Source: Pseudoxanthomonas dokdonensis
GTDB taxonomy: Bacteria; Pseudomonadota; Gammaproteobacteria; Xanthomonadales; Xanthomonadaceae
NCBI RefSeq assembly: GCF_001431405.1
Contig: NZ_LDJL01000002.1
Location: forward strand, 299,289 to 363,288
Reading direction: 5' to 3'
DNA length: 64,000 nucleotides
Shown here: positions 20,881 through 30,285 of the stretch, piece by piece
Numbering within the stretch: the stretch's first letter is position 1
Layout: each line of letters starts with the position of its first letter
Made by a program: the position numbers and the translations under genes
Notes under the pieces: generated by a model
Databases searched by the model: none
The model's input: only the letters and a program-made list of their open reading frames with translations
Told to the model about the DNA's origin: nothing

Positions 20881-20986
20881 GTACTTGCTCCTTGGTTGAA
20901 GATTCTTCGCGTGACCGTACCGGCGACACGGGATTACCGGTGTCGCGGGCCAACCCAGCGCCGACAACAGTGTTTGGATGGAAGGT

Positions 20987-21418
20987 TCAGGATGCGAGCG
21001 GCGGTCGCTGGGCGATCGCCGCGCGCTGGCGGTCTTCCTGCTCGCGCAGTTCGGGGGTCATCGCCTCGCCGAAATCCTCCATTTCGAATATGGGGCGGAT
21101 TTCGACCTGCATGCCGCCGTCGAACGGCGCCCGCTTCAGCCACTCCACCGCCTCGTCCATGCTGCGCACCTGCCACAGCCAGAAGCCGGCGACCAGTTCC
21201 TTGGTTTCGGCGAACGGACCGTCGATGACCTGCCGGCGGCTGCCATCGAACTGCACCCGCACCCCCTTGCGGCTGGGGTGCAGGCCCTCGCCGGCCAGCA
21301 TCACCCCGGCCTTGACCAGTTGGTCATTGAACTGGCCCATCGCCGCCAGTTCCTGTTGTGACGGCATGACCCCGTTCTCGGAATCTTCGCTGGCCTTGAC
21401 GATGACGATGACCTTCAT
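20987..21418 (-). CDS. YCII (DGPF) family protein
   Basis: 143-residue protein of the YCII superfamily. The hallmark DGPFAETKE is visible at about residue 65, followed by AGFWLWQVRSMDEAVEWLKRAP. Proteins of this type are the standard partners of ECF42 sigma factors. It is the first gene of the minus-strand cluster that ends in the sigma factor, and a second YCII gene starts 171 bp away on the other strand. Enzymatic role is unknown. Confidence 0.88.
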   Translation of the reverse strand: MKVIVIVKASEDSENGVMPSQQELAAMGQFNDQLVKAGVMLAGEGLHPSRKGVRVQFDGSRRQVIDGPFAETKELVAGFWLWQVRSMDEAVEWLKRAPFDGGMQVEIRPIFEMEDFGEAMTPELREQEDRQRAAIAQRPPLAS

Positions 21419-21588
21419 GGGACTCTCCTGGCTGTTGTGGCTGAACGGCGGGCAGCCGTTGCGCTGCTGGTTGCCTACCCATGACGAACGGCAGACCGCG
21501 CGATCGACAAATCCGGCAAAATGAATTCCCCTGCCGCCGTCGCCAGTGCGCCGGCCATGCACGCCTGGTCATGCCATGGAGCCGTCCG

Positions 21589-22008
21589 ATGCAATTTCTG
21601 TTGTTGGTCTACACCGATGAAAGCCTGCTGCAAACGCTGCCCGCGACCGAATACGACTGCCTGATGCGTGGCTGCCTGGAACACGCCGACGAACTGCGCG
21701 AGCAGGGTACGCTGCTGCAGTCTCAACAGCTGCAACCGGCATCGCGGGCGCGGGCCGTGCGCCAGCGCCAGGGCAGCACCCGGGTCACCGATGGTCCGTT
21801 TGCCGAAACCAAGGAAATGCTGGCCGGCTTCAACCTGATTGAAGCCGAGGACATGGATCAGGCGGTGGCGATAGCGCAGCAGTTCCCGTGGTCGCGCTTT
21901 GGCTGCATCGAGGTGCGGCCGGTGCACGACATGGATGCCGAACGGCGCCGGGTCGGCGCGCGTGCGGCGGTATCGGCTGCTGCTGTTGCTCGCGCGGTCA
22001 ACGCCTGA
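21589..22008 (+). CDS. YCII (DGPF) family protein, divergent copy
   Basis: 139-residue YCII protein with MQFLLLVYTDES at the start and the hallmark TDGPFAETKEMLAGF near residue 67. The C-terminal 25 residues are Ala/Arg-rich and not part of the domain. It is divergent from the other YCII gene and probably under the same ECF42 control. The start is placed at 21589, where the domain begins; an ATG 18 nt upstream is possible. Confidence 0.85.
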   Translation: MQFLLLVYTDESLLQTLPATEYDCLMRGCLEHADELREQGTLLQSQQLQPASRARAVRQRQGSTRVTDGPFAETKEMLAGFNLIEAEDMDQAVAIAQQFPWSRFGCIEVRPVHDMDAERRRVGARAAVSAAAVARAVNA

Positions 22009-22063
22009 GCGGATGGACAGCGCGCGGACGCGATAGCGTTCCGCGCACCGCCTGCGGCAACGA

Positions 22064-22270
22064 TTAGACCGCGACTGCTTCCATCTGCGATGGCCGGAAC
22101 GGCCACTCGTAGGCATTGCCCTGCAGTACCGGCTGGGTATTGCGATAGGCGCGTACGCGCTCTTCGTTGGTGGGTGCCTGCGGAGTCCTGCCGCGTTCGG
22201 TATGCTGGATCGACAGGAACGCCAGCGGACCCAGTTCCGCATGCATGGAAGCAAAGTTCTGATTGCTCAT
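22064..22270 (-). CDS. Small hypothetical protein
   Basis: 68-residue polar protein without a signal or membrane segment. AGGTG precedes the ATG at 22270. No family is recognised. It converges with the YCII gene. Confidence 0.5.
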   Translation of the reverse strand: MSNQNFASMHAELGPLAFLSIQHTERGRTPQAPTNEERVRAYRNTQPVLQGNAYEWPFRPSQMEAVAV

Positions 22271-22638
22271 CGGGTTCACCTGTTTTATCCGGTTTGCCAT
22301 CGCCACGTCGCCGCGGCATCGGCATCGACTACCAAATTCCCGCTGCCGCAGGACATCGCGATCCGCCCGCTGGTCGTCAGCACTGACCAGCCGGGTGTCA
22401 CGAAGAACCGGCAACGTGCGGGGCCATTCCCCCCGTAGGAATCCTTCGCCATCGGCCGCGAAGCCTGCGTGAACATCGCGCACCACGGATCAGGACGCCT
22501 GCTACATAAGTGAAACGGACGCCATCACCGGCGGCGGCCACGGCGAACGCTCACCAAGCGACGACCCGGGACGCGTATGCTGGTATCGGCTTCACACTCA
22601 CCCAGCAGCGCACACCACGCTCCAAGGAGGAACACGAC
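22271..22638. other. Intergenic region between divergent genes
   Basis: About 370 bp between the small minus-strand gene and the DUF427 gene. The open frames seen here run antisense to each other and lack binding sites. It probably holds both promoters; no clear element was found. Confidence 0.4.
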
Positions 22639-22920
22639 ATGACCCAGGCCATCTGGAAGGACACCGTCATCGCCGACAGCGAACGTACCGTCGAAGTAGA
22701 GGGCAACCCCTACTTTCCGCCGGCCTCGTTGCAGACGCGTTACCTGCGCCCCAGCGACCACACCAGTGTTTGCCCATGGAAAGGCACCGCACATTATTAC
22801 GACGTGGTCGTCGGCGACCAGGTCAATGCCAATGCGGCCTGGTACTACCCGGATCCGAAGCCGAATGCAGCGCATATCAGGGATCACGTCGCATTCTGGA
22901 ACGGCGTGCAGATCCGCTGA
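22639..22920 (+). CDS. DUF427 domain protein
   Basis: 93-residue single-domain protein of the DUF427 family. It shows the typical order AIWKDTVIADSERTVEVEGNPYFPP, then SVCPWKGTAHYYDVVVGD and AWYYPDPKP. AAGGAGG lies about 10 nt before the ATG. The family is a small beta-barrel of unknown function. Confidence 0.9.
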   Translation: MTQAIWKDTVIADSERTVEVEGNPYFPPASLQTRYLRPSDHTSVCPWKGTAHYYDVVVGDQVNANAAWYYPDPKPNAAHIRDHVAFWNGVQIR

Positions 22921-23014
22921 GCGGCGCACACAGGCAGCGGATCTGCGGCAGCGTTGGCACGTCTCTGGCATCATGGACCGGCACGATGCCCTCCATCCCC
23001 CGCGGAGTGATGCC

Positions 23015-24019
23015 ATGGTTCCAAGGATAGTTGCCACGTTATTGCTGCTGTTGTGCAGCGCCACCAGCCAGGCCGCCGATGTCTGTCCGCGCCTGCGCAG
23101 CCAGCAGTACGCCCCCGACGCGGCGACCCGCATCGCCGCGGCCGCCTGCAATGAGCACATGCAGTGGTATCGCCCGTTCATCGATGATCACGGCCGAATC
23201 GCCAGCAGCACCGTCGCCGAGGGCGAAAGCAGCCGCCTTGGCAACGGCACCGAAGCCTGGCGGCAAGTCGCGCGCTACTGGCAACAGAGCGGCATGCTGC
23301 GGCAATTGTCCGGCTTTGCCGGTGCCAGTGATTGTGGAGCCGCCGCGCAGGGCAGTTTCAGTTCGCCTGCCTGCCGCGCGTTCGTTATCGACAACCCGTG
23401 GTCGGCCGCGTTCATTTCCTGGGTGCAGATGAAGGCGCGGATTCCGGGCTTCCGGCCCTCGGCCAGCCATGTCGATTACGTCCGCGATGCCTACCGCGAC
23501 CCTGCCGCCAATGCGTTCGACCCGCAGGATCCGGCGATCGCCATCCCGGCCACCGGTGACATGCTGTGCTACGTGCGTCAGAGCGGCCGGATCTATGGTT
23601 ATGCCGGATTGCAATCGGTGGTCCAGCGCACCGACTCGCTGCCGATGCATTGCGAAGTCGTGGTGGCCGCCAATCCGGATGGTGACGGCCAGGCTTACCT
23701 GATTGGCGGCAACGTGCAGCAGGGCGTGACCATGCGCCTGCTGGCGCTCAACCGCGCCGGCCGTTTCTGGAATCTGCCAATGCGCAGCGAGACTTCACCA
23801 CCGTGCGCGCCGGACAACCAGGAAGGCTGCAATTTCAACCAGCAGGACTGGGCGGTGCTGCTCAAGTTGAAGCCGGATCAAGCGCTGGCCCGCCTGGCCG
23901 CCCCCTATCCGTTGCAGTTCGCGTCACCGGCACTGCCATCGCCGTCCAGCCAGCAGTGCTGCATCAACTGCGTGCTCGGCTCCGGGGTGCCGCGCTGCCC
24001 CAACCCACCGTCGCAATAA
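23015..24019 (+). CDS. DUF2272 domain secreted protein
   Basis: 334-residue exported protein with a short signal peptide (MVPRIVATLLLLLCSATSQAA). The DUF2272 core spans about 45-260. It includes NPWSAAFISWVQMKARIPGF, then ATGDMLCYVR and HCEVVV, an order of Cys, His and Asp that resembles CHAP/NlpC-type amidase folds, though hydrolase activity is not shown. The C-terminus has a Cys cluster (QQCCINCVLG). GGAG lies 8 nt before ATG 23015; the longer frame upstream is unsupported. Confidence 0.83.
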   Translation: MVPRIVATLLLLLCSATSQAADVCPRLRSQQYAPDAATRIAAAACNEHMQWYRPFIDDHGRIASSTVAEGESSRLGNGTEAWRQVARYWQQSGMLRQLSGFAGASDCGAAAQGSFSSPACRAFVIDNPWSAAFISWVQMKARIPGFRPSASHVDYVRDAYRDPAANAFDPQDPAIAIPATGDMLCYVRQSGRIYGYAGLQSVVQRTDSLPMHCEVVVAANPDGDGQAYLIGGNVQQGVTMRLLALNRAGRFWNLPMRSETSPPCAPDNQEGCNFNQQDWAVLLKLKPDQALARLAAPYPLQFASPALPSPSSQQCCINCVLGSGVPRCPNPPSQ

Positions 24020-24118
24020 CTGGCGACGATGCGAGGCTGGCGGCTGCCGCAGCGCCAGCGGTGCCGGCGCGCCGCGGCTGCTAGACTCATCGCTGCTCAT
24101 TCCGGCTGCAGGGACCCG

Positions 24119-26752
24119 ATGGAATCAGGCATTAAGATCCGCGCACCGTACCGTTCGCTGCTGTCATGCCGGCTGCGCGCGTTTCTGGCGGTCACCGCGC
24201 TGACCTTGTGTGCAATGACGGCGCAGGCGCAGGATGCCGCCAGCAAGGTCGAGGCGGCGGTGACGCCGGCGGCCACCACCGCCCCCGATGCCGCGCCCAG
24301 CATCATCAGCGTGATGGAAATACCCGCGCGTGCCGACGGCGACGAACAGTTCGCCGAACAGGTGCAGCTGCTGGCCAGCTCGCAAGGCCATCGTGCCCAG
24401 TTGTCGCAGCAACTGGATGTCATCAGCCGCTCGGTCAACGGCAAAATCCAGGCCTATACCCAGCAGAAGCTGCGCAGTCTGCCGGTGCTGCGGCTGGAAA
24501 GCCTGGAACGCCACTGGGCCTTTGACGAACGCCGCTACCAGCGCTGGCGCGACGATCTGAAAGATGCCACGGCGCCCTACACCGATGCCGCGGCGGGCCT
24601 GGACAAGCGCTCGGCGGCATGGGAAGCCACCCTCGCCGCCGATGGTCCCGACGCCATGGCCAGCGCCTTGCGTGACCGTGCCACGTCGGTGTTGAAACAG
24701 CTGCAGCAGGCCGAGCAGGCATTGTCGGTGCCATTGTCCAACCGCATCGCGCTGGGCCATCGCGGCAACATCGTCAGTGCCCAGATCAAGGCCGGGCGGC
24801 AGTCGGTGGTCGCGGCCATCGATCATATCGACAGCCGCCTGCTGCATGTCGACGCGGCGCCGATATGGGCGGTGCCGGCTTCGGACAAACAGCAATCAAT
24901 GACCGACAGCGTGGTCGACGGCGTTGCGGTCGAGGCCAACTTCCTGCGTGACTACAACGCCTCCGGCCTGGGCAACCAGCGCGCGCGCGAAATACTGCAG
25001 CTGTTGTTACTGCCGCTGTTGCTGTGGTTGACCTATCGCAGCCGCAAGGCGCAGGCGGCCCAGCTCGCCACCAGCCCATCGCCGCCGCCCGGCGAGGACC
25101 AGCCTGACGGCGCCCGCCGGGTGTTGGCACGGCCATTGTCGGCCTGGTTGTTGCTGTCGATGCTGGTGCTGTTCCTGCTGGAACCGGAGGCACCGCTGCT
25201 GCTGCATCAGATTGCCCTGCTGGTCGCGATGATTCCGGCGATCCGCCTGCTGCCACCACGGGTCTTCCAGCTGGTCGGCCCCTGGCCGTATGCCGCGGCC
25301 GGGTTCTACCTGCTGGAGCGACTGGCGTTCCTGTTCACCGGCAGTAATTTCCTCTATCGCAGCTATCTGCTGGGGTTGACCATCACCGCGTTGCTGGCCA
25401 CGGTCTGGCTGCTGTGGCGTTCCCGCCACCGGCCGATGTGCGGGCTGCAGGGCCGGGCCGGACAGGCGGTGCTGGCGGCGGCGCTCGCCTGCGTGGCGGT
25501 GTTGACGATATCGGCGCTGTGCAATGTGTTCGGCAATGTCTCGCTGGCCGAGGTACTGACCACTGCTCTGCTCGACAGCGGTTATCTGGGTCTGGTGTTG
25601 TTTGCCACCTACTTCGTCAGCATGGCCCTGCTGCGCGCGTTCACCCTGTTGCCGGGCGTGCGCCGGATGCGCATCGTACGCCTGCATTCGGAACAGGTGC
25701 TGTATTTCCTGTCGCGGCTGATGGGGGTGCTGGCGGTGCTGGGCTGGGTGGTGTTCACCCTCAACCGGTTCCGCGTATTCCGGCCGATCTACGCCGCGCT
25801 GCATGGCGCGCTGTCGCATGCGTTCGAGATCGGCGAGATCTCGCTCAGCATCGGCCACGTGCTGTTGTTCGTGGTGTCGGTGCTGATCGCGTTCTGGGCG
25901 GCCAAGCTGGTGCGGTTCCTGTTGCATGAAGAAGTGCTGACCCACTTCTCGCTGCCGCGCGGGGTCAGCAATAGTATCTCGACGCTGACCTACTACGCGA
26001 TCATCATCCTCGGGCTGGTGCTGGGCCTGGCCGCGGCCGGACTCAAGATCGGGCAGCTGGCATTCGTATTTGGCGCCCTCGGCGTGGGCATCGGTTTTGG
26101 CCTGCAGAACGTGGTCAACAATTTCGTCTCCGGCCTGATCCTGATGTTCGAGCGGCCGATCCAGCCCGGCGACGTGGTCGACGTCGCCGGTGCCTCGGGC
26201 ACCATCAGCGAGATCGGCATGCGTGCGACCACGCTCAAGACCTTCGAGGGCGCCGACGTGGTGGTACCCAACGGCACTCTGCTGTCCGGCAACCTGACCA
26301 ACTGGACCTTGCTGGACCGCAACCGGCGCATGGAAGTGCAGGTCGGGGTGGCCTACGGTTCGCGCCCCGATCAGGTCAGCGACCTGCTGCTGGAGGTTGC
26401 CAAGGCCACGCCGGGCGTTGCCAGCTATCCGGAACCCTATGTGCTGTTCAACAACATCGGCGCCAGTTCGCTGGAATTCCTGGTCCGCGCCTGGACCCAC
26501 GATTACGACAACTGGGTCATCATCCGCAGCCAGATGGTCGCCCGCATCTACAACACGCTGGGCCAGGCCGGCATAGAACTGGCGTTCCCGCAACAGGATC
26601 TGCACTTGCGCAGCATTTCCGCGGACGCTGGCCAATGGCTGGCGTCGCCGGCTTCATCGCGCACGGACGCCGGAGCCAGCCGCGGGGCCGCTGGCCAGGG
26701 CAGTGGCCAGCCACGCGCCGAGACGCCGCTGGATAAACCCGTCGACGATTAG
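24119..26752 (+). CDS. Large MscS-family mechanosensitive channel (DUF3772 type)
   Basis: 877-residue multi-pass channel. It has a signal peptide, a coiled periplasmic domain at about 60-290 (DUF3772-like), about ten helices at 300-650 and a C-terminal MscS core. The pore helix is visible as FGALGVGIGFGLQNVVNNFVSGLILMFERPIQPGDVV, the MscS signature, followed by the beta domain (VVVPNGTLLSGNLTNWTL). It protects cells against hypo-osmotic shock. ATG 24119 is preceded by AGGGA; it begins the signal peptide. Confidence 0.9.
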   Translation: MESGIKIRAPYRSLLSCRLRAFLAVTALTLCAMTAQAQDAASKVEAAVTPAATTAPDAAPSIISVMEIPARADGDEQFAEQVQLLASSQGHRAQLSQQLDVISRSVNGKIQAYTQQKLRSLPVLRLESLERHWAFDERRYQRWRDDLKDATAPYTDAAAGLDKRSAAWEATLAADGPDAMASALRDRATSVLKQLQQAEQALSVPLSNRIALGHRGNIVSAQIKAGRQSVVAAIDHIDSRLLHVDAAPIWAVPASDKQQSMTDSVVDGVAVEANFLRDYNASGLGNQRAREILQLLLLPLLLWLTYRSRKAQAAQLATSPSPPPGEDQPDGARRVLARPLSAWLLLSMLVLFLLEPEAPLLLHQIALLVAMIPAIRLLPPRVFQLVGPWPYAAAGFYLLERLAFLFTGSNFLYRSYLLGLTITALLATVWLLWRSRHRPMCGLQGRAGQAVLAAALACVAVLTISALCNVFGNVSLAEVLTTALLDSGYLGLVLFATYFVSMALLRAFTLLPGVRRMRIVRLHSEQVLYFLSRLMGVLAVLGWVVFTLNRFRVFRPIYAALHGALSHAFEIGEISLSIGHVLLFVVSVLIAFWAAKLVRFLLHEEVLTHFSLPRGVSNSISTLTYYAIIILGLVLGLAAAGLKIGQLAFVFGALGVGIGFGLQNVVNNFVSGLILMFERPIQPGDVVDVAGASGTISEIGMRATTLKTFEGADVVVPNGTLLSGNLTNWTLLDRNRRMEVQVGVAYGSRPDQVSDLLLEVAKATPGVASYPEPYVLFNNIGASSLEFLVRAWTHDYDNWVIIRSQMVARIYNTLGQAGIELAFPQQDLHLRSISADAGQWLASPASSRTDAGASRGAAGQGSGQPRAETPLDKPVDD

Positions 26753-26839
26753 CAGGTAGCCAGCCGGCGCCATGTGCGTGGCGGCTGGCACGAAGCTTGC
26801 ACCGCGTTGTCCATCGACAGCGATGTGTGAAGGAAGCTG

Positions 26840-27184
26840 ATGGACAGGCGAGTAACCGGTTTGCGCTCGGCCACGTGGCTGCTGCTGGCTTTGCCGTGGC
26901 TGGCACTGGCGCACAGCGGTGGCCTTGATCGCCATGGCTGTCACCACAACCGCAAGACCGGCGATTATCACTGCCATCGGCAAGCAGGGACTCGTCCGGC
27001 CAGTCCATCGCCTGCTGCCAGTCCGGCAGCCAGCGAGCTGGCCGCTCGGCCAGCCCGCGCCAGCACGACGGCCTATGCCAATTGCGCCGAGGCACGCGCG
27101 GCAGGCGCGGCGCCGGTGCGACGCGGCCAGCCGGGGTATGGCGCGCACCTGGATCGCGACAACGACGGTATCGGCTGTGAATGA
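26840..27184 (+). CDS. Secreted excalibur/YHYH-type small protein
   Basis: 114-residue exported protein. After a signal peptide (WLLLALPWLALA) comes HSGGLDRHGCHHNRKTGDYHCH, a His/Cys YHYH-like motif likely to bind metal. A Pro/Ala/Ser linker follows, and residues about 78-114 form an excalibur domain (NCAEARAAGAAPV, DRDNDGIGCE), thought to bind calcium. AAGGAAG lies before the ATG. Such proteins are often linked to extracellular nucleases; none is adjacent here. Confidence 0.85.
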   Translation: MDRRVTGLRSATWLLLALPWLALAHSGGLDRHGCHHNRKTGDYHCHRQAGTRPASPSPAASPAASELAARPARASTTAYANCAEARAAGAAPVRRGQPGYGAHLDRDNDGIGCE

Positions 27185-27268
27185 CCGCGGCGTTGCCTTG
27201 TTGATGCGGTGATAACACGACGGGATTACGCTGGACACCTTGCCTCCCTCCCCGTCTGGAGATGCCTC

Positions 27269-27838
27269 ATGAAGCTGTTGCCGACCCTCTGCGTATGCTT
27301 GGCCACGTGGGCCTGTTCCGGTGCGGCAATGGCCGGTATTCCGCAGCTCAACTACAGCTGTCCGGGCAACCTGGACATCCACGCCGACGAGGGCGGCCCG
27401 GTCTACATCAATGGCAAGCAGGCGGCGCTGAAGAAATTCAGCGACAGCTATTACGAAGCTGCCAGTGGCAGCGTCACCGTCAGCCTGACCAGCAGCCCCG
27501 ATGGCTCGACCCAGCTCAGCTACACCGGCGCCAACGGCAGCAATGGCATCTGCCAGCCGCAACAGGCTGGCCAGGGCGATGCCCTGGTCGGCGGCGTCGC
27601 CGATCCGGGCGGCGTCAGTGGTTTCCGCTTCGAGTGTCCGAATGATCTGACCGTCACCGGTCATGCCGACAGTGTCCAGATCAATGGCAAGGCCGCGCAG
27701 GTGAAAACCTTCAACGAGAACTACATGGAAGCGCGCAGCGGCAGCAACGTCATCAGCATCAGTCGCAACGCGGATCAGAGCATGGCGGCCAGTTATACCG
27801 GTGCCGGCGGCGCCAATGGGGTCTGCAGCGGCGGTTGA
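27269..27838 (+). CDS. Secreted protein with two tandem Cys-bracketed repeats
   Basis: 189-residue exported protein (signal peptide ending GAAMA). The mature part is two copies of a domain of about 70 residues. Copy one opens with LNYSCPGNLDIHADE and closes with YTGANGSNGIC; copy two opens with FRFECPNDLTVTGHAD and closes with YTGAGGANGVC. Each contains INGK, a Lys-Phe or Lys-Thr-Phe step, and a Y-x-EA segment. The paired cysteines at the two ends suggest one disulfide per domain. GGAG precedes ATG 27269. I do not recognise the family. Confidence 0.75.
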   Translation: MKLLPTLCVCLATWACSGAAMAGIPQLNYSCPGNLDIHADEGGPVYINGKQAALKKFSDSYYEAASGSVTVSLTSSPDGSTQLSYTGANGSNGICQPQQAGQGDALVGGVADPGGVSGFRFECPNDLTVTGHADSVQINGKAAQVKTFNENYMEARSGSNVISISRNADQSMAASYTGAGGANGVCSGG

Positions 27839-27913
27839 GGGCAGGACGACGAGACAGCCGCGCCAGATCGCTACACCCGCGGCCATTCACCTATCGCAGC
27901 AGTGCTGCCGCGC

Positions 27914-29128
27914 TCAGCTGCCGGTCTGGGCGGCCAGCGCTGATTGCCGCTGCCAGCGCGCCACGCCGTAGATCGCCAGACCGGCCAGCGCGGTGGCTGC
28001 GCCGACATACCCGGTCGAAGTCCAGCCGTAGCCAGCGCTGATGGCCATGCCGCCCAGCCAGGGGCCCAGCGCGTTGGCGGCGTTGAAGGCGGAATGATGC
28101 GAGGCCGCGGCCAATGTCTGCGCTTCGCCTGCGATATCCATCAGATAGGCCTGCAATACCGGACCCAGCGCCCCCATCGTGCCGACCGCGACCACCGCCA
28201 GCAGCAGGCTCCAGAGCTGGTGCGCGGCCAACGGGAATGCCAGCAGCAGCAACGCCGACCAGATCAGCACCACCGGCGCGGCACGGACGCCGAAGCGATC
28301 AAACAGCCAGCCGCCGGCCAGATTGCCGAGGATGCCACCGACACCGAAGGCCAGCAGGCCCAGCGGTGTCCACGCTTCGCTGACGCCGGTGACGTGGATC
28401 ATGGTCGGCGCCAGATAGCTGAAGACACAGAACATGCCGGCAAAACCAATCGCGCCAACCGCCAGCGTCAACCACACCGGTGGCCGGTTGAAGTCGCGCA
28501 GCTCGCGGATCGGGTCGGTACGTGGCTCATCCGGATCCGGCGGCAGGGTCCAGGCCACCATCACCACTGTCGCGATTGCCAGCAGGCTGACCAGCCCGAA
28601 TGCGTAACGCCAGCTCAGCTGCTGGCCCAGCCAGGTCGCCAGCGGGTTGCCGATCAACAACGCCACCGCCAGCCCCATCATGACCTTGCTCACCGCCATG
28701 CCGCGTTGCGCCGGCGGCGTGATGGAAGCCGCCACCAACGCGGCGACGCCAAAATACGCACCATGCGGCAGGCCGGCGATGAAGCGGAACAGCAACATCG
28801 TCGCGTAGTTGGGCGACAGCGCGCTGGCCAGATTGCCGACCGCATAGAAGCCCATCAGTGCCAGCAGCAGTGGCCGCCGTGGCAGCCGTGCGCCGAGGAT
28901 CGCCAGCAACGGTGCGCCCACCACCACCCCCAGCGCGTAGGCACTGATGACATGGCCAACCTGCGGCTCACTGACACCCAGGCCGCGGGCGACGTCCGGC
29001 ATCAGCCCCATGATCACGAATTCGCTGGTGCCGATCGCAAAACCACCCAGTGCCAGCGCCAGGATAATGGCGCGGCTGACCGCTGGCGGCAGCACCCGGC
29101 TGGCCGGGGCGAAGGGGGAAGAGGTCAT
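27914..29128 (-). CDS. MFS transporter, sugar efflux/AraJ-like
   Basis: 404-residue major facilitator with twelve predicted helices. Between helices 2 and 3 is a motif-A-like GARLPRRP, and FIAGLPHGAYFGVAALVAA is typical of the YdhP/AraJ/PbuE drug-proton antiporter branch. The frame continues to a TTG at 29143, but ATG 29128 starts the natural N-terminus. Substrate is unknown. Confidence 0.85.
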   Translation of the reverse strand: MTSSPFAPASRVLPPAVSRAIILALALGGFAIGTSEFVIMGLMPDVARGLGVSEPQVGHVISAYALGVVVGAPLLAILGARLPRRPLLLALMGFYAVGNLASALSPNYATMLLFRFIAGLPHGAYFGVAALVAASITPPAQRGMAVSKVMMGLAVALLIGNPLATWLGQQLSWRYAFGLVSLLAIATVVMVAWTLPPDPDEPRTDPIRELRDFNRPPVWLTLAVGAIGFAGMFCVFSYLAPTMIHVTGVSEAWTPLGLLAFGVGGILGNLAGGWLFDRFGVRAAPVVLIWSALLLLAFPLAAHQLWSLLLAVVAVGTMGALGPVLQAYLMDIAGEAQTLAAASHHSAFNAANALGPWLGGMAISAGYGWTSTGYVGAATALAGLAIYGVARWQRQSALAAQTGS

Positions 29129-29252
29129 GGCGCGGGTCGTCAAAACGGGGACCCGCTATTATTGTGCATTGCACAACCATCAGAAACCCGCCAGGCTGAA
29201 CCGGAGTGTTCCGCGGCTGTCACCCGGCTGCTCTGCACCCGGTCATGTCCGC

Positions 29253-30218
29253 TCAGCCGGCCTTGACCCAGCGACCATTGCCCCGCGGCTGGACCTCGAA
29301 ACGGGCCCAGCCGCGGAACTCGGCGACGCTGCAGCGACTTTGCTGGCCGAGGCCGTCGCCCGCCAGCACCCGGTAGCCGACGCCCTCGGCAGCGTTGACC
29401 GCTTCTTCGCCGACCTGGCGCACGCTCCACAGCTGGCCGAGCTTGCCATTGCTGTAGAACCGTCCGGGCAGGATCTCGCGCGGGTGCATGACGCTGCGTT
29501 CGGCGTGTTGCTTGGCCAGTTCCAGCAACTCGACCAGGCTCTCGCTGCTGATGTCGACATAGGAGTTGAGCTGCTCCATCGCCGCCGAAAAGTCTTCCTG
29601 GGTCAGCTCGTGCACGCGCTCGGCCGGAGCGATCGGCGGCGCGCTGGCGATCCGCTTGTGCAGGTGCGCCGGATAGCGGCGCCATGGAAAGAACGCATTG
29701 AACGCCACCGCCATCGACAGAATCGCCGCGACATTGATCAGCACCGGGGTCAGCAGGTACTGGTAGCCCAGCGCATGCACGTCGGCACCGCTGATCACCG
29801 CCGCCAATGCGGTCGCGCCGCCGGGCGGATGGATGCAGCGCAGGTAATGCATGCTGGCCACCGCCACGCCCACCGCCAGCGCACCGGTCCAGGCGTGGCC
29901 GGGGAACAGTTTCTGGCAACTGACACCGACCGCGGCCGACATCAGATGCCCGCCCAGCACTGCCCACGGTTGCGACAAGGCACCCTGCGGCACCGCGAAC
30001 AGCAGCACCGCCGAAGCCCCCATCGAAGCGAGCATCATCATCCCGCCGGCGCTGCCCATGAAGCCATGTGGAAACAGGGCATGGGTGATCGCATACACCG
30101 CCAGGATGCCCAGCATCGCGCCGATGCCCGATATCCACTTTTCGCCGTGGCTGGTGGTGTTGCGTTCAATCCCCAGCCACTGGCGCAGTGGATGCAGGAG
30201 GGAAGACGGAGTATTCAT
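29253..30218 (-). CDS. HPP family membrane protein with C-terminal extension
   Basis: 321-residue protein. The HPP domain fills about 30-180 with four helices; the name-giving motif is visible in RCIHPPGGATALAA. A cytosolic extension of about 110 residues follows (ELTQEDFSAAMEQLNSYVD), with a small beta-rich end. HPP proteins include a chloroplast nitrite transporter, so transport of small anions is possible but not shown. Confidence 0.85.
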   Translation of the reverse strand: MNTPSSLLHPLRQWLGIERNTTSHGEKWISGIGAMLGILAVYAITHALFPHGFMGSAGGMMMLASMGASAVLLFAVPQGALSQPWAVLGGHLMSAAVGVSCQKLFPGHAWTGALAVGVAVASMHYLRCIHPPGGATALAAVISGADVHALGYQYLLTPVLINVAAILSMAVAFNAFFPWRRYPAHLHKRIASAPPIAPAERVHELTQEDFSAAMEQLNSYVDISSESLVELLELAKQHAERSVMHPREILPGRFYSNGKLGQLWSVRQVGEEAVNAAEGVGYRVLAGDGLGQQSRCSVAEFRGWARFEVQPRGNGRWVKAG

Positions 30219-30285
30219 GGACGGCCCGCGGAAGTCAGCGCGCGATTCTAGAGCCTGTATCGCCGTTTGTGGCCCGCCGCCGCGC

